DNA of 64,000 nt from Impatiens glandulifera (lineage: Eukaryota > Streptophyta > Magnoliopsida > Ericales > Balsaminaceae): contig NC_061870.1 in NCBI RefSeq assembly GCF_907164915.1, positions 22,233,348 through 22,297,347 on the forward strand, read 5' to 3'. The position numbers and the translations under genes are program-made. Positions within the stretch are counted from its first letter, which is position 1. Each line of letters opens with the position of its first letter. This document shows positions 22,244 to 34,935 of this stretch, piece by piece. The notes under the pieces are model-generated. The model searched no databases and was not told where the DNA came from. It worked only from the letters and a program-made list of their open reading frames with translations.

Positions 22244-25200
22244 ATAGTGACATGGAACATAATGGAACTCAATGACCCTCTAAAATGCAAAGAAATTAGG
22301 AGGATCATTAAGAACATAGAAGATCACTATTATGGGTATTCTTGAGACAAAAGTCAAAAGACGGAACGCTGAGAAGGTTAGAAAGTTGTGTATTAATAGT
22401 AGCTGAGAAATCATTCACAACTCAAATGATAAAACATGCAGAATCTGGGTTATCTAGGATAACAAAGTTGTTGAGGTCAAGGCTCTCTTTTTGAATGATC
22501 AAGCAATCTTGGTGGAGGTCAAAGACAGAATCACATGAATCGTGTTTAATCTTGTTATTGTCTATGGTAGCAACTCAAGCACTAACAGAAGACTCCTCTG
22601 GAATTGTCTTAGAAACTTGATCGGTAGTGATAAATCTTGGGCTGTCCTCGGTGAATACAATGTAACCAGAAACGAATCTGATCGTATCCCAGAATATGAA
22701 ATAACTCGGGATATGATTGACTTTAATGACTGCATCAGAGATATGGGTTGTATCGAGCCTACAAATTCTGGGAATTTCTTCACTTGGTCTTCTACAAGAG
22801 GGAATGAGCAAATTAGAATAAGTAGAATTGACAGATTAAATTACTCTGGGAAAAGGAAGAAAGGTTCAAAATGCCCTTTAAAATTTTCAAATTCTGGATG
22901 GAAAACAACAAATTCAAGGGTATTCTCAAAAACGTATGGTCTACAGATGTTAGAGGATCCAATATGTATAGGGTTTCTGAGAAGCTTAAGCTCCTAAAGA
23001 ATCATCTCCAAAGCTTTGACAAGAAGAAGTTCAGCAATATCTTCAATAGAGTTCTAGTTGCTAGAGAATAACTGGAAGAAGTTCAGAAAAGGTTATTAAG
23101 GGATGATAGTAATGAACAACTCAATGAAACAGAAAAGGATGCGCTTGAAAACTTCAGAAAGCTGAGTCAGCTTGAAGATAATTTTGTTAGACAGAAATCA
23201 AAACAGAGATGGCTCTCGTTGGGTAACAAAAACATAACTTTCTTCTACAGAAAATGCAAGGCTAGAAACATGAGAAACAATGTATACATGCTGAAAAATG
23301 TTGATAGTGAATATGTTCAGGGTCAAAAGAGTGTACAAGATTTGGCTATCGATTTCTATAAGTAGCTTATGGGTACAAGAAAGCATCATCAAAGTCACCT
23401 AAATACCTTGTATCATATTATTGATAGGAAAATCTCTGGAGAAGATAGACGCGAGGTGATAAGGGTGGTGACGAGGGTTGAGGTTAAAAAAGCTTTGTTT
23501 AGTATTGATGGGAATAAAAGTCCGGGTTCTGATGGGTTTAATGCACAGTTCTTCAAAGACAATAGGTCGGTTGTGAGTAAAGACGTTACTGATGGGGTTT
23601 TGGAGTTTTAAAAAATAAGAAGATGTTAAAGCAATGAAATACATCGGTCCTAACCTTGATCCCCAAAATTACGGTACCCGAGAAAGTATAAGATTTCAGA
23701 CCAATTTCCTGCTGCAATGTGATTTATAAAATAATTTCATAAATCATTTCTAAACGATTTTAAAATTTCATAGGAAAAACTATAAATCTTAACCAATCTG
23801 CATTGATCCTCGGTAGGACAATCTCTCATAATATTCTTCTCATAAAGAGCCTTTTAAAAGGCTACGGGAAAAAAAAAATATCCCCGATAGTGGCTTTCAA
23901 AATAGATATCAAGAAAGCTTTCGACTCTATTAGATGTGAAGTCATTCGGGACTTTCTAGTTGTTTCTGCTTTTCCTATAATTTTTATTGATTGAATTATG
24001 CAGTGTGTTTCATCATTCTACTTTGTTGTTAGCATTAATGGAGTCCAAGGAAGCTATTTTAAGGGGGGAAATGGGGTAAGACAAAGGGACCCCATCTCTT
24101 CTTACCTTGTCTTAGCTATCATGGAGATCTTTGAGAGCATCTTCGCGATGTTCCTAAAGAATCGTCAATACATCTTTCACCCATTCTGTGAGGTAGAGGA
24201 GGTAACCCATTTATGTTTTGTTGACGATTTGTTCATTATAGCGCATGCAAATATTGATTCCATTAAAACTATTAGGGTTGTACTAACATTCTTTTCTAAG
24301 GTTATAGGTTTAACTATTAATGAAAGCAAAATTGTGGCATTTTATGGAGGCGTGAAGGACGAAACAAAGCAGGACATCTTCAACATCATTGGCATCAAGG
24401 AAGGCAGTTTCGCGTAAGGTATTTAGGAATTCTATTAACTGCGAAGTAGATCGAGATCTCACACTGCAAGCCATTAATTGAAAAGGTAAAAAATACGATA
24501 TCTGGCTGGACAGAGAAAAAACTTTCTTATGCAGGGAGGATCGAACTTATCAAAACCGTGGTCATGGGCATAGTTGGCTACTAGGCGCAACAGATGATCA
24601 TCCAAAGAAGGTAATGAAGGAGCTCGACACGCTGATGAGGAGCTTTTTCTGGGGCAGTAGCGGAAGAAGAGGAAAGAAAGTCAATCGGACCGCTCTTTGC
24701 AAACCGAAGGACGAGGGAGCCATCGACTTGAAGATATGTATCGAGTGGAACAAAGCTCTCACCTTCAAGCATTTGTGGGCTTTGGAGCACAATTAGGAGT
24801 CACTATGGATCAAATGGGTGCATACGAAGTTTATGAAATTCGAAACCAACATCTGGACCTGCAAAATTCATGAAGGTATGAACTGGTCATTGAAAAAAAT
24901 TCTTAAACTAAGAAGAAATATTTCAAAGTTTTATGACATCCGGCTAGGGGACGGGAAAGACACTATATTCTGGCACGACCCCTGGTTCGAAAACCAGCCT
25001 ATCATCCACAAGGAGGAGTTTCAAAATACCCGTATCAGAAGGGACTGTGCAGAAACGAAAATCAAGGACATTAAAGACGGGAATTTGGACTAACTCTAGA
25101 GAAGAAATCAAGAAGGACAAAGGATACTTGATCATATAAGTAACATACAACTACACGACAGACCGGATATTCATGAATGGATAGCTGAGGACAATGGGAA

Positions 25201-25730
25201 GCTGGTATCGAAGAAAAAATATATGAGGTAACCCGGGAAAAAGCGCAGAAAGTAGAATGGGCTCCTCTTGTATGGTCAATGAAGATTATCCCACGACATC
25301 AGTTCATCATATGGCTCGCCTTCTAGGAAAGACTCAACACTCGTGATCGTATCAGCAAGTATATGAGCATCCCGGACGCGAGCTGTCTTCTATGCAGTAA
25401 AAATGAAGAAACCATAGATCACCTATTCGGGAACTGTTGTATTGCTTCGGAGCTTTGGGACAAATTCTATAAAAACCTGGAGCTGATCAGTTTCTCGAGC
25501 GAATGGAATGAAATCAAAGAAGTGACACTACTAAAAGCCAAGGGAAATAGATTTGTAACAAGCGTGTTAAAGTGCGGCTTTGGAGCAGTGGTGTATAACA
25601 TTTGGCAAGAACGGAATGCAAGGGTATATGGCAGAATCCGTAGGAGCGTTAAGGAGTTATGAAAAGATATTGTATCGAATTGCAGCGTCCTCGCGGGAAC
25701 GTGGAGAAGAATTCCAAGCACGGAGCAGAA
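22244..25730 (+). pseudogene. LINE-B copy 1 ORF2: endonuclease, RT, zf-RVT, broken
   Basis: The endonuclease begins IVTWNIMELNDPLK (22,245). It retains NLVIVYGSNSS and the N-E-S-D block, then jumps from ISRIDR (22,830) to the region after S-D-H because about 88 bp present in copy 2 are deleted. The linker, RT entry (about 23,690), FKIDIKKAFDSI (23,895) and a variant catalytic box F-V-D-D (24,216-24,227) follow. Next are the CVDW-type thumb region, a DIRLGDGKDTIFWHDPW block (24,940) and the zf-RVT cysteines (SCLLCSKNEETIDHLFGNCC, 25,380-25,440). At least ten stops or frameshifts, so inactive. Unlike copy 2, the end of ORF2 (25,580-25,735) is retained. Confidence 0.88.
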
Positions 25731-25848
25731 CTTGAATATCTGCAGGAACTGGAATTTACCGTTTTTTGAACTCACTAGAATTAAAAGCATTGTAATCAGA
25801 TAATTCATTTACGTTTTTAGCTTTTATTCAGAATGTTACGACTTCAAA

Positions 25849-25874
25849 ATCATTCTAGGCATGTCTAGAATGAT
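25849..25874 (+). other. LINE-B 3' UTR hairpin (perfect 10-bp stem)
   Basis: ATCATTCTAG and CTAGAATGAT flank the loop GCATGT. Plant L1-clade LINEs are known to carry conserved 3' stem-loops thought to be recognised by the reverse transcriptase. Copy 2 keeps the stem with one G-U pair (62,088-62,113). Confidence 0.7.
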
Positions 25875-25957
25875 CTTTTAAATTCGTGATTTTTTTTCAC
25901 GTTTTTGGGAATTTTTAATGAAATGACTCTAAGTCGTTTTTCCAAAAAAAAAAATAG

Positions 25958-26599
25958 AATTTTGTTTTACAAAATTGAAAGTATAAAGTTACGTTTGTCT
26001 CAAATACAATTGGAATGAGAATTGAAATATGGGTTCAATTCTAAATTATTTATTTATTTAATATCTTATAATTATAAAAAAATATAATACATTAAAAATG
26101 AATATATTTAATTTTATAAGTTATAAGTCTGATTTTTGAACTTATAATTGCAATTTCAAATTTAAAAAAGAACAAATACAAGTAGAAAAAAAATTTATTC
26201 TAGAAGGCTTGTTGTTCTTATATTCAGTGGAGAGAAAGAAGAAGAGTGAGTGGTATTTGATAAAACATCATTTTACTTAATTTGAATGATGATATGGTTA
26301 AAACTACAATATTCAACGACTTAAATATAAGTGAAAGACATGGCAGTGAAGACTATAAATCTATAACTATTATGTTAATAGGTATAATGTCATGTGTGAA
26401 ACTATGTAATACATAACATAATATTAATGTAAATAGGATTAGGAGCATATGATAAGTATGAAAACGTGAGGCTACAATTTTTTCACAATTAGTCTATCCC
26501 AAATTGTTTGAAAAGTTGGTTGGTGAGATATGAAGTAGTTTGTTCAAAATCGATGAGAGTTTATGGGCACATCGAGCCCATCTTCGGGATCTTGAAGCA
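25958..26599. other. Spacer without genes
   Basis: Colinear with 62,188-62,789. No coding, RNA or transposon signature was identified. Confidence 0.5.
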
Positions 26600-29500
26600 C
26601 GACATCATACCGTGGACAAGGCATCATACTTTATTTTAATAATGTATAGTTAACTTATAAATTATTAAAATTAAAGTGTTCAAATGAATAATAAAATTGT
26701 AATAATTAAAAATATTAATAATATACTGTCTAAACCAAAATAATGTAAAGATAAATATCATGAATGGTCTTAATCTTGTTTGGAAAAAAATCCTGAAAAA
26801 AGAGATGTAGGCTTCAAATAGGACTGTAATTGGAGCTTTTTTCCCTTGGAAATTGTGAATTTTTTTGGTATTTTTTTTAAATTTATTTGATACTGGTTTA
26901 TTTTAATATACAAAGTTAGGATGAATTAATTCCAAGTACATGACATTTTACCGTATATGACATTTACTCCAACTTGTGAATATCTTATAAACCATTCTTA
27001 ATATTGATTTTTATATATAATTTGATTTTGTCATTTTTAATGGATAAAAAAGATGAATAAATATTTATATTCCAATTAAATAAATAAAAATTCATAGGAC
27101 TATTATAAAATAACACCATCTTTATAAAATGTGACAAAATATTAAATTATTCCATGTTTGTATGAATTATTCACCAATTATTGAATAAATAGACAAATTT
27201 TTTAACATACATTTTTAAATAAATGGATTTGGAAAATACTTATCTAAATTTTAATATATTTATATAAATTTTATTATGACAAAATTGTTTACCCAATTTA
27301 CAAAATATATGATTTGAGGCATTACAAATTAAATAAAAAAATATTTAGTTACTAATAATATCTGATAACAATCTTTTACCATTTTGACCCTTATATAATT
27401 TATATATAAACGCTACGGAGAGCAAAGAAAATAATTTATTTTCCTCTCTATGAGTTATTTATATTCACTTGTTAGATTCGCTTTATTTTTAGGGGCGACA
27501 CTCAATTTTCTTTCTCCCACTTTGTTTCCCTCTAATCGTTTAATTTTTAGAGTCAGCGCTTAACTTCTTTCTACCTTTATTTTCCCTCTAATCCCTTTAT
27601 TTTCCCTCTAATCGCTTAATATTTTAAGATCGGCACTCAACTTTCTTCTCCATTTTTGATTAGAAAATCGCTTTATTTCTAGGGTCGGCGGCCAACTTTC
27701 TTCTCCCTCTTTATTTCCTCTAATCGCTTTATTTTTAGGATCGACGCTCAAATTTCCTCTCCAACTTTGTTTCCCTCCAATCGCTTAATATTTAGGGTCG
27801 GCGCTCAACTTTTTTTCTTGTACCTCTAATTGCTTAACTTTTAGGGTCGGCTCAACTTTTTTTCTCTTACTCTGTTTCCCTCTAATCGCTTAACTTTTAG
27901 GGCCGGCGCTCAACTTTCTTCTCTCACTTTGTTTCCCTCTAATTGCATAACTTTTAGGACCCGCGCTCAACTTTATTCTACCTATTTGTTTCCCTCTTAT
28001 CGCTTTATTTTTAGGGTCGGAACTAAACTTTTTTCTCACACTTTGTTTCCGTCTAATCTCTCAATTTTTATGGTAGGCGATCCACTTTCTTCTCCATTTG
28101 TTTCTCTCTAATCACTTATGTTGTAGTGCTCACCTTTCTTCTCGATCTTTGTTTCCTACTATCACTTTATTTTTAGGGTTGACGCTCAACTCTCTTCACA
28201 CTCTTTGTTTCTCTCTAATCGTTTTATTTTTTAGGGTCGGCGCTTAACTTTCTTATCACGTCGTGAAATGAACTTTTTGACCGTATGATGTTTTCTTCAA
28301 TTACTTATCGTTATTTTGTGTGTTGTCTTTTGATATGAATTTTCATATAGAAAATGTTCCATTCATGAGAAAGCTTAACTACTCATACTTTAAAGATCTT
28401 GATTATAAAAATGGTTATATATCGATGCATTCTAATATATAAATTTTTATACTGTGATTTTGTGATGAATTTAAGTTTCAACTTCTATTCATAGCTAAGG
28501 ATTCATCCAATCGATTCAAGGTTTAATGTTGCACTATTCCTTTCGGTTTCTTTATTTTTCTCTCTTTTTTTTAAATTTTCTTTTTTCAAAATTTGTGTTT
28601 AGACTTATTGGATTTTTAATTCTTAGGGGACAATGTAATTTTGATTTTTTTTTAATCATGTTTTGAATGAAGTTTGAAATTACAATTTTCGTTATTAGAA
28701 ATGTGTGGGTTTTGTGCAAAGAAAGCCAATATTTTAGTTAGAAAGTTTAATTTCCCTAAAAGTATATTGTGATAAGTATGGATTTTGATTTGTAATCAAA
28801 TTGGATAAAAAAGTATTACAAGTCGTAATCCAATAATATTATAGAAATCTAATTTACTAAATCTTCAAGATATTTTTCCAAATATGCTATATTGTCATAA
28901 TGACATCATCTCAAAAAATCTTATATATAAAGTAGGCATAGCATATGAAGTAAAAATCACATTCAATAATAAGTCTAGCCTTCCAGGAATTGATTTTTTT
29001 CAATTATTTTAATATTTTCATATATTTCTACTTTTCTAATAATTCATTAATATGTTACAAAATATTTATCCTAGCTTCATGAATTCTCAAATTTGATTCT
29101 CATTGAAAAACATCATGTTAGAGTGGATGACTTCAACAATGTACATATTTACTTTAAAAAAGTTATTTATTTTAAAATTATATATTTCAAATAAATGGAT
29201 TCAAAGAAAAAATACTTATACTTTGTATACTTTTATTTTTCAGTTGAGCGAGAATCAAATATGATTGGATAAACCATTACCGATGACATATATATTGTTA
29301 TCAGGTAGGTATATATATGACTTTTAATCTTTAAATGAAGTTGTTTTACCTTTTATAAAGATTTGCACTTATAATTTTTATTTATTCCTAATTAGGGTGT
29401 TTGCTCAATGTTTATTTGGTATGCTAGGTGCAGCAAACCAGTCTACCAATTTTGCAAGCTATGTAAATATAAAAACTTGCATTTCGACAAGAGGACCTAA

Positions 29501-30001
29501 GTAATAAAAAAATATTTTATTCCGATCTAGGTAATTTATTATTTACTTGAAATTGCCAATTTTTAATCATATGTTTCATTTTTGTAAAACAAAATATATT
29601 TTATTAATGTTAAATTGTGTTTCTTATATAAGTTATATATACAATAAATAAACTATTACTTAGATGTGCAGATCCAAATTGAAGGCCAAGAAACAAATGG
29701 AAGCATACGAGACAGGATGGAGAAGAAGATTATGGAATGTTTTAAAATTAATGTATTTATTTTGTCCCAAATAAAATAAATATTGTGTTTTGTTTTGTTT
29801 GTTGGCTTAAGAAATTGGAATTGTTGTCATCATTTTATTAGATAGATTATTCTCACTATAATTTTTATGTTTCAATTCTATTTATCATTTTTGTATTGCA
29901 ATTGATCTATAATTCTCAATAAATAATTTATTTTTATTTTTTCTCCAAACATTTTAATTTAAACTCCAGTTTTCACATAATTGAAACTATAAGGTTATGT
30001 T
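26600..30001 (+). repeat. R unit, copy R2
   Basis: Homologous to R1 and R3 over about 3 kb, and to 42,085-42,240 upstream of R3. It has an exon-like block ending TTATCAG|GTAGGT near 29,302 and another ending GATCTAG|GTAATT near 29,530. The acceptor TGTGCAG (ending 29,671) precedes SKLKAKKQMEAYETG-coding sequence. The block just before 29,302 (GATTGGATAAACCATTACCG ... TATATTGTTATCAG) resembles the same HMG-box exon end as at 17,285. No long open frame. Confidence 0.6.
27478..28258 (+). repeat. Minisatellite, ~57-bp unit, in R2
   Basis: About 13 units of the same family as 780-1,500, most with TTTAGGGTCGGCG or close variants. Confidence 0.8.
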
Positions 30002-30120
30002 TTAGTCAATTCTATTTTTTGACAAGTCCAAATAAAATTAAATGTATTTTATTTTTAATTATAAGTCTTACCTTTGAACTTCTGAATTGTAATTTCATGT
30101 TTTCACCAAACATAAAAAAA

Positions 30121-30154
<34 letters not shown>

Positions 30155-30479
30155 CTTTAAAAAAAATATATAATATCATTTCAAATTTTCCAATTATAAA
30201 CATGTAAACATAGTCTCTAGTACCCATTAGAGGCAATTAGTTATTTTATTTAGTTGATGGAAAATGTTGATTTTATGTCTTTGTTGGGAATTCATGATCC
30301 CTTCTTGTTTTTGATTGTTCTCTTTTGGTATGTAAACACTAATAAAATAAATTTGTTCATATTTTTTTTATTTCATTACTTATATTTTGTTAAATTAATT
30401 TAATGATTTTGTATTATAACTAATAAAATAGTCGTGATAAGGACAACCAATTTGGGAATGCTTGTGTAGGGAAAAGAAA
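30002..30479. other. AT-rich spacer with (AAT)n
   Basis: A pure AAT microsatellite of about ten units spans 30,124-30,153. Nothing else was recognised. Confidence 0.6.
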
Positions 30480-31085
30480 TAATTTTTTTCCGAATATAAC
30501 TCATTTTTCTGAAACAAAAAATAATCTCTACTTTATATAGCCACAAAAATCTCCCGAATATGGTCATTTTTTTGAAAAAAAATAATAATTATTTTTTGTC
30601 TCTCTCCTCCACGTAGTTACAAAAATCTCTTGAATTAAATGGCAATGTTCAGAACAAAATTCTCCCAAATATAGCCATGTTTGGGACAAAAATCTCATGA
30701 AAATCGTCATATTCAGGACAAAAAATCTTCCGAACATGGTATGTTTAGGACAAAATCTCTTGAACATGGTCATTTTCTAAAAAAAAATTGTTTTTCTCTT
30801 TCTCCTTCACATGCCTACAAAATTTCTCAAACATGGTCATTTTTCTAATTTTTTTATCTCTCCTATGCATGGACACAAAAATCTCCTATACATATGACAA
30901 AACTCTTCTAAACATGACAATTTTCCCCCCAAAAAAAATATTTCTCTCTCCTGAATATGGCCATGATCGGGACCATGTTTGGGATAAAATCTCTATTACA
31001 TGGCAATTTTTTTGATTTTTTTTCTCTTTCTCCTACCCAAGACCACAAAAATCTCCTGCATTTTCCAAAAAAAAGTTGAATTTTT
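30480..31085. repeat. Array of ~31-bp double-palindrome repeat, divergent
   Basis: About a dozen degenerate units alternate GGGACAAAATCTC-like words with GAACATGGTCATTTTC-like words. They belong to the same family as the arrays at 32,418-32,612 and 34,713-34,935 inside the MULE, but lie about 850 bp outside its left end. Short frames read through here are artefacts. Confidence 0.7.
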
Positions 31086-31927
31086 TTTCGGGATTTTCTT
31101 TTTCTCTCAAATGCCCATGTGACAGATCTCGTCGAATTTATGACTTTGCTTTCGTTTTAATTTCGTTGTCTAAATCATTTCTTTTAATAAAAATAATGTT
31201 AAATATTATGTTAATGTATACTGTGGTTTAAGGTTTAAAAGTTTTGTAGAATTTTTAGAGAGAAGAAATTGTAGAGTATATTATTGATTGTGTTCATTAC
31301 ATAGGAGGTCTAGTGTTTAAATAATAAACATTACATTTACAAGAAAGGAAATCAATTAAACAATAAAATCATTTAGTTGATTTGACAATCAACGGCTAAT
31401 TAACAAATCAATTAGTCTAATTGATTGATTTGCTATTGACTTTCTTAACCTTCCATTCTCGGTCAATTAGCAACTCAATTAGTCTCTTGATTGATTTGCT
31501 ATTAATTTTCCAAATTTGAGAGATAATTCTACAAGTTTGTTAGTGTAATTTTTTAATTCTTAAATATTTGTTTGTTTTATTATTTTAATGAATTATTTTA
31601 ATAAAAAATAATGAGAGGAGATATAAAAAAAAAGACCTATGAGAAATTAACATGGTAAATAATTGTAATTATATGAGAGATTAAATAAATTAGTTTTTAA
31701 TAGTATAGCTATATGAGTTTTTAAGAGTTTATATGAGAAAATAAACTAATTATAAAATTTAATATTTAAATAAAAAATTCTTATCTTTTAAGCTTAAAAT
31801 GTAATCATTGATTTACTCTAAAATATTTATAATTTATTTTTTTGTGAACCTTCCAAATATAACTGAATTCAAATATAGTATTCATCTCACTCAATTAACT
31901 ACAATATTCTTATAGAGGAATGATAAA
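31086..31927. other. AT-rich spacer without genes
   Basis: Contains a repeated AATTAGTCTAATTGATTGATTT-type motif around 31,380-31,500 (two near copies of CAATTAG..TTGATTGATTTGCTA). No gene recognised. Confidence 0.45.
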
Positions 31928-32417
31928 GAGCGGGTAACGACTCCCCAACGACCCACCACCTAGCAGGCACGTGGATAAAATATGCCACGCTGAAAAAAAT
32001 AAAATAAATAAAACGCGCGCTCTTCTTCAGTTTTGATCAAATCATAGTCAGACTATGATCAAATCATAGCATTCTCCTATCGAAAAGAGCTCAAAAGTAT
32101 GAGTTTTAGATTTCTTTCTCAATAAGAAACCTAAATCGAAGTAGACGACGACCTAAAAGACGACAACTGTGAAGATGACCAGCGAGAAGAAGACCACTGT
32201 TAAGACCACTACGAAAAGACGACTACCGCGAACAAGACGACCGCGAAGAAAACGACCAGCGAACTAAACTGTAATGTTATTTTTAACTTAAACTATAATG
32301 TATGAACTGTAATGTTATTTTTAAGGAAAGTGTAATGTTGAAGCTTTAATGTTATTTTTAAAACTGAATTGTAATGTCGGATAAATTGAGGCAAAATATT
32401 GATAATATTAGTCTGTT

Positions 32418-32612
32418 TGGGACGAAATTGTCCCGAACATGCTCATATTGGGGTCAAAATGGTCCAGAAAATGTCCATATTCGAGACAAAATTGTCTAGA
32501 AAATGACTACGTTGGGGACAAAATGATCTAGAACATGTTCATGTTTTGAACCATTTTGTCCCGAATATGATCATGTTCGGGACCAATATTCCCAAACATG
32601 AACAATATTTTA
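32418..32612. repeat. Palindromic repeat array left of transposase
   Basis: About six units of 31-33 bp combine GGGACAAAATTGTCCC-like and GAACATGNNCATGTTC-like near-palindromes. The array ends just before the transposase coding trace. Confidence 0.8.
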
Positions 32613-32639
32613 GACATCTTAGATCTCACAAGGTACTAG

Positions 32640-34281
32640 ATCCAATGCGAAGAGAAGATTGGATTTAAACGACAAAGTGGGAATTACTTTGTCAAAAACA
32701 TATCAATCACTTGTAGTTGAAGGTAGTGGATAAGATAAAATGTTTTTTAATGAGAGAAACTGCATAAACTATATTTTAGAAACTATATGGTTGCGATTAT
32801 AAAATGGTGATGTCGAAGCACTATGTCAGTATTTAAACCAAATGCAAAGCAAATGTTAAATTTTTTTATGTACATGATGTGGACGAGGAAAACCAGATAA
32901 AAATGTCTTGGGCTGATGAAAGATGTAGGGCTGTCATCAAATTTGACAAAACATATTTGACAAACCACTATGATATAGTGTTAATCATCATGGACAATCA
33001 ATTTTGCTATGATGTGCCTTATTGTCTTGTGAGGATTTAGAGTCATTTACTTGGTTTTTCAAAGCATGGTTTACATGTATGAACGGACGTGCTCCAAAAG
33101 AAATAATCAGTAACCAATGTCAATTAATGACCATTGCAATTGAAAATATATTTTTGAACACCCATCATCAATTTTGTCTTTAGCATGTAATGCAGAAACT
33201 CTCTACCAAATTGTCTGCACATGCTCATTATAAAAGTATAAAAAAGAATTTCAAGAACATTGCCTATAACTCAATCACAATCTAACAATGTCAAAATAGT
33301 TGTCTGAGAATGATAGATGAGTTTCAGTTGCAAGACAATTATTGGCTGAATTCTTTACACGTAGATAGTGCAAAATAGATTCTCGTGTATGTTAAATGCC
33401 ACTTGTGGGAAGGCATATCAAAATCTAAAAGAAGCGAATCTATGAATGCTTTTTTTATGACTTTGTTCATTCTAAAACATTCCTAACACAATTTGTAGAA
33501 TAATGACAGGACCCTTAAAAGAAACATATAGAAGGAAACAAAGTTGGATTTTCATTCTTATAATTCAACTATTCCAATTGTGAGTAGGTATTCATTAAAA
33601 GAACAATTCATAGTGTATATACAAACAACATTTTTAAGTTGTTCCAGAATGAGGTGAAATGGTTGATGTTCTGCGACACTTCCATATTTGAAGACGATGG
33701 AACAACAACTACATTTGGAGTGGTGGAGACCATACAAGATCATGATGGAGAACATTGGAGAGATATTTCTATAAAGGTAAACTTCACCATGATAGAGACT
33801 TATGTAAACTATCAATGTCAATTGTTTGAGTTCAAATGACTCATGTCTAGACATATTTTGACGGTTTTGAGAAAAATGAAGGTGAATATGGTGCCAACTA
33901 ATTATATATTGGACCACTGTCGTAAAATTTGAAAAAAGTTGTCAAAGTATCAATAATATTTATGATTCTGATATAGGTGACATTTAAATAAATCGGTATA
34001 ACTATCTTACTTCAATAATGTAAGAGCTCCAACAGATTACAGAACAATCTAATCATAATACTCCAATGACATTTGCTTCTACACCAACACCAACGACATT
34101 TGCTTCTACACCAACACCAACGACATTTGCTTCTACACCAACACCTTCTGCACATACACCTTCTACACAACCACCTTCTTCATATACACCTTATAAACCA
34201 ACACTTTATGCACCAACACAAATGATTCACTCTCCCATGAGAGTAAGGTTTAAAGGTCAACCACCAAACAAACATTAACAA
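32640..34281 (+). pseudogene. FAR1/FHY3-like MULE transposase relic
   Basis: Translated with frameshifts, the blocks follow FAR1-family order. They are KVGITLSKTYQSLVVEGSG (32,680), the MSWADERCRA plus KFDKTYLTNHYD segment (32,905-32,975, where the family has FDTTYLTNKY with the first catalytic aspartate), and the W-F-K-H-G/C-M-N-G-R-A-P block (33,050-33,100). These are followed by SMNAFF / FVHSKTFLTQF (33,440-33,500), VYTNNIFKLFQNEVKWL (33,615-33,660) and a Ser/Thr/Pro tail ending RVRFKGQPPNKH (34,066-34,278). Many stops make it inactive. The tail includes three direct 27-bp repeats coding T-F-A-S-T-P-T-P-T. FAR1 transposases either mobilise MULEs or have been domesticated as light-signalling factors; the flanking TIRs support a transposon here. 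Confidence 0.85.
34062..34145 (+). repeat. 27-bp tandem repeat in transposase tail, three copies
   Basis: ACATTTGCTTCTACACCAAC begins each of three near-identical units. They extend the Ser/Thr/Pro-rich C-terminus and keep frame. Confidence 0.85.
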
Positions 34282-34712
34282 TCTGTCATCAAAAGATTTA
34301 TGAGCAAACTGGGTCGAAAAAATGTTAATTTCTGAGATGTGATTTTATTTGGATATTTGTAAACTGTTATAAAAACTACATTAAAATATAAATTTCAATA
34401 ATTTTTATTTGAGAAATACGACAACAACAACAATAATACATGATTCAACACAACAACAACAATGGATCTCGATTCAAATTTCCTTCACATCACTTTTATC
34501 ATCTCAAACATATCCCAAAGATAATACTTGTGGGGACAACATTCAATGATATTAATAATTATATGAAAATATTGTATGTTGTAATATAATACTTGTGGGA
34601 ACAACACTCAACGTTAATATTTTAAAGTAAAATAAATTACAGTTCAATATATATATATATATATAACATACAAATAGAAATCCAATTACATACAAACTTA
34701 CCAATTGGTCTA

Positions 34713-34935
34713 GAGAATGTTCTGGACGAAATTGTCATGAACATGGCCTTGTTTTGGAAAAATTGTCCCGAACATGAGCATGTTTAAGACAATTTCGTCC
34801 AGAACATGAACATGTTCGGGACAATTTCTCTAGAACATAGACATGTTCAGGACTAAATGGTTCTGAACATGAGCATGTTCAGAATAATTTCTCTAGAATA
34901 TGGTCATGTTCTGGACAATTTCGTTCCCAACATGG
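34713..34935. repeat. Palindromic repeat array right of transposase
   Basis: About seven units of 31-32 bp. The best contain GAACATGAACATGTTC and GAACATGAGCATGTTC joined to GGACAATTTCGTCC or GGACAATTTCTCT. Same family as the left array. Confidence 0.85.

Larger units (their letters stand above)
21540..25957 (+). mobile_element. LINE-B, copy 1 (L1-type, 5'-truncated)
   Basis: Sense-strand LINE containing the 3' part of ORF1, then ORF2 (endonuclease, RT, zf-RVT), a 3' UTR with a perfect hairpin, and the tail AATGAAATGACTCTAAGTCG plus an A-run ending about 25,957. It interrupts an antisense Copia fragment on the left. No convincing target duplication was found. Copy 2 (57,960-62,187) is the same ancestral insertion carried along by the large duplication. 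Confidence 0.9.

Noticed and set aside
30564..31015. Short open frames in the palindromic repeat region
   Set aside because: They follow the tandem repeat period and have no family resemblance.
33558..33917. 119-codon minus-strand frame
   Set aside because: Antisense to the FAR1-type transposase relic, which has clear family blocks on the plus strand.
32640..34281. Domesticated FAR1/FHY3 host gene
   Set aside because: Many stops, flanking TIRs and subterminal arrays indicate a dead transposon, not a maintained gene.
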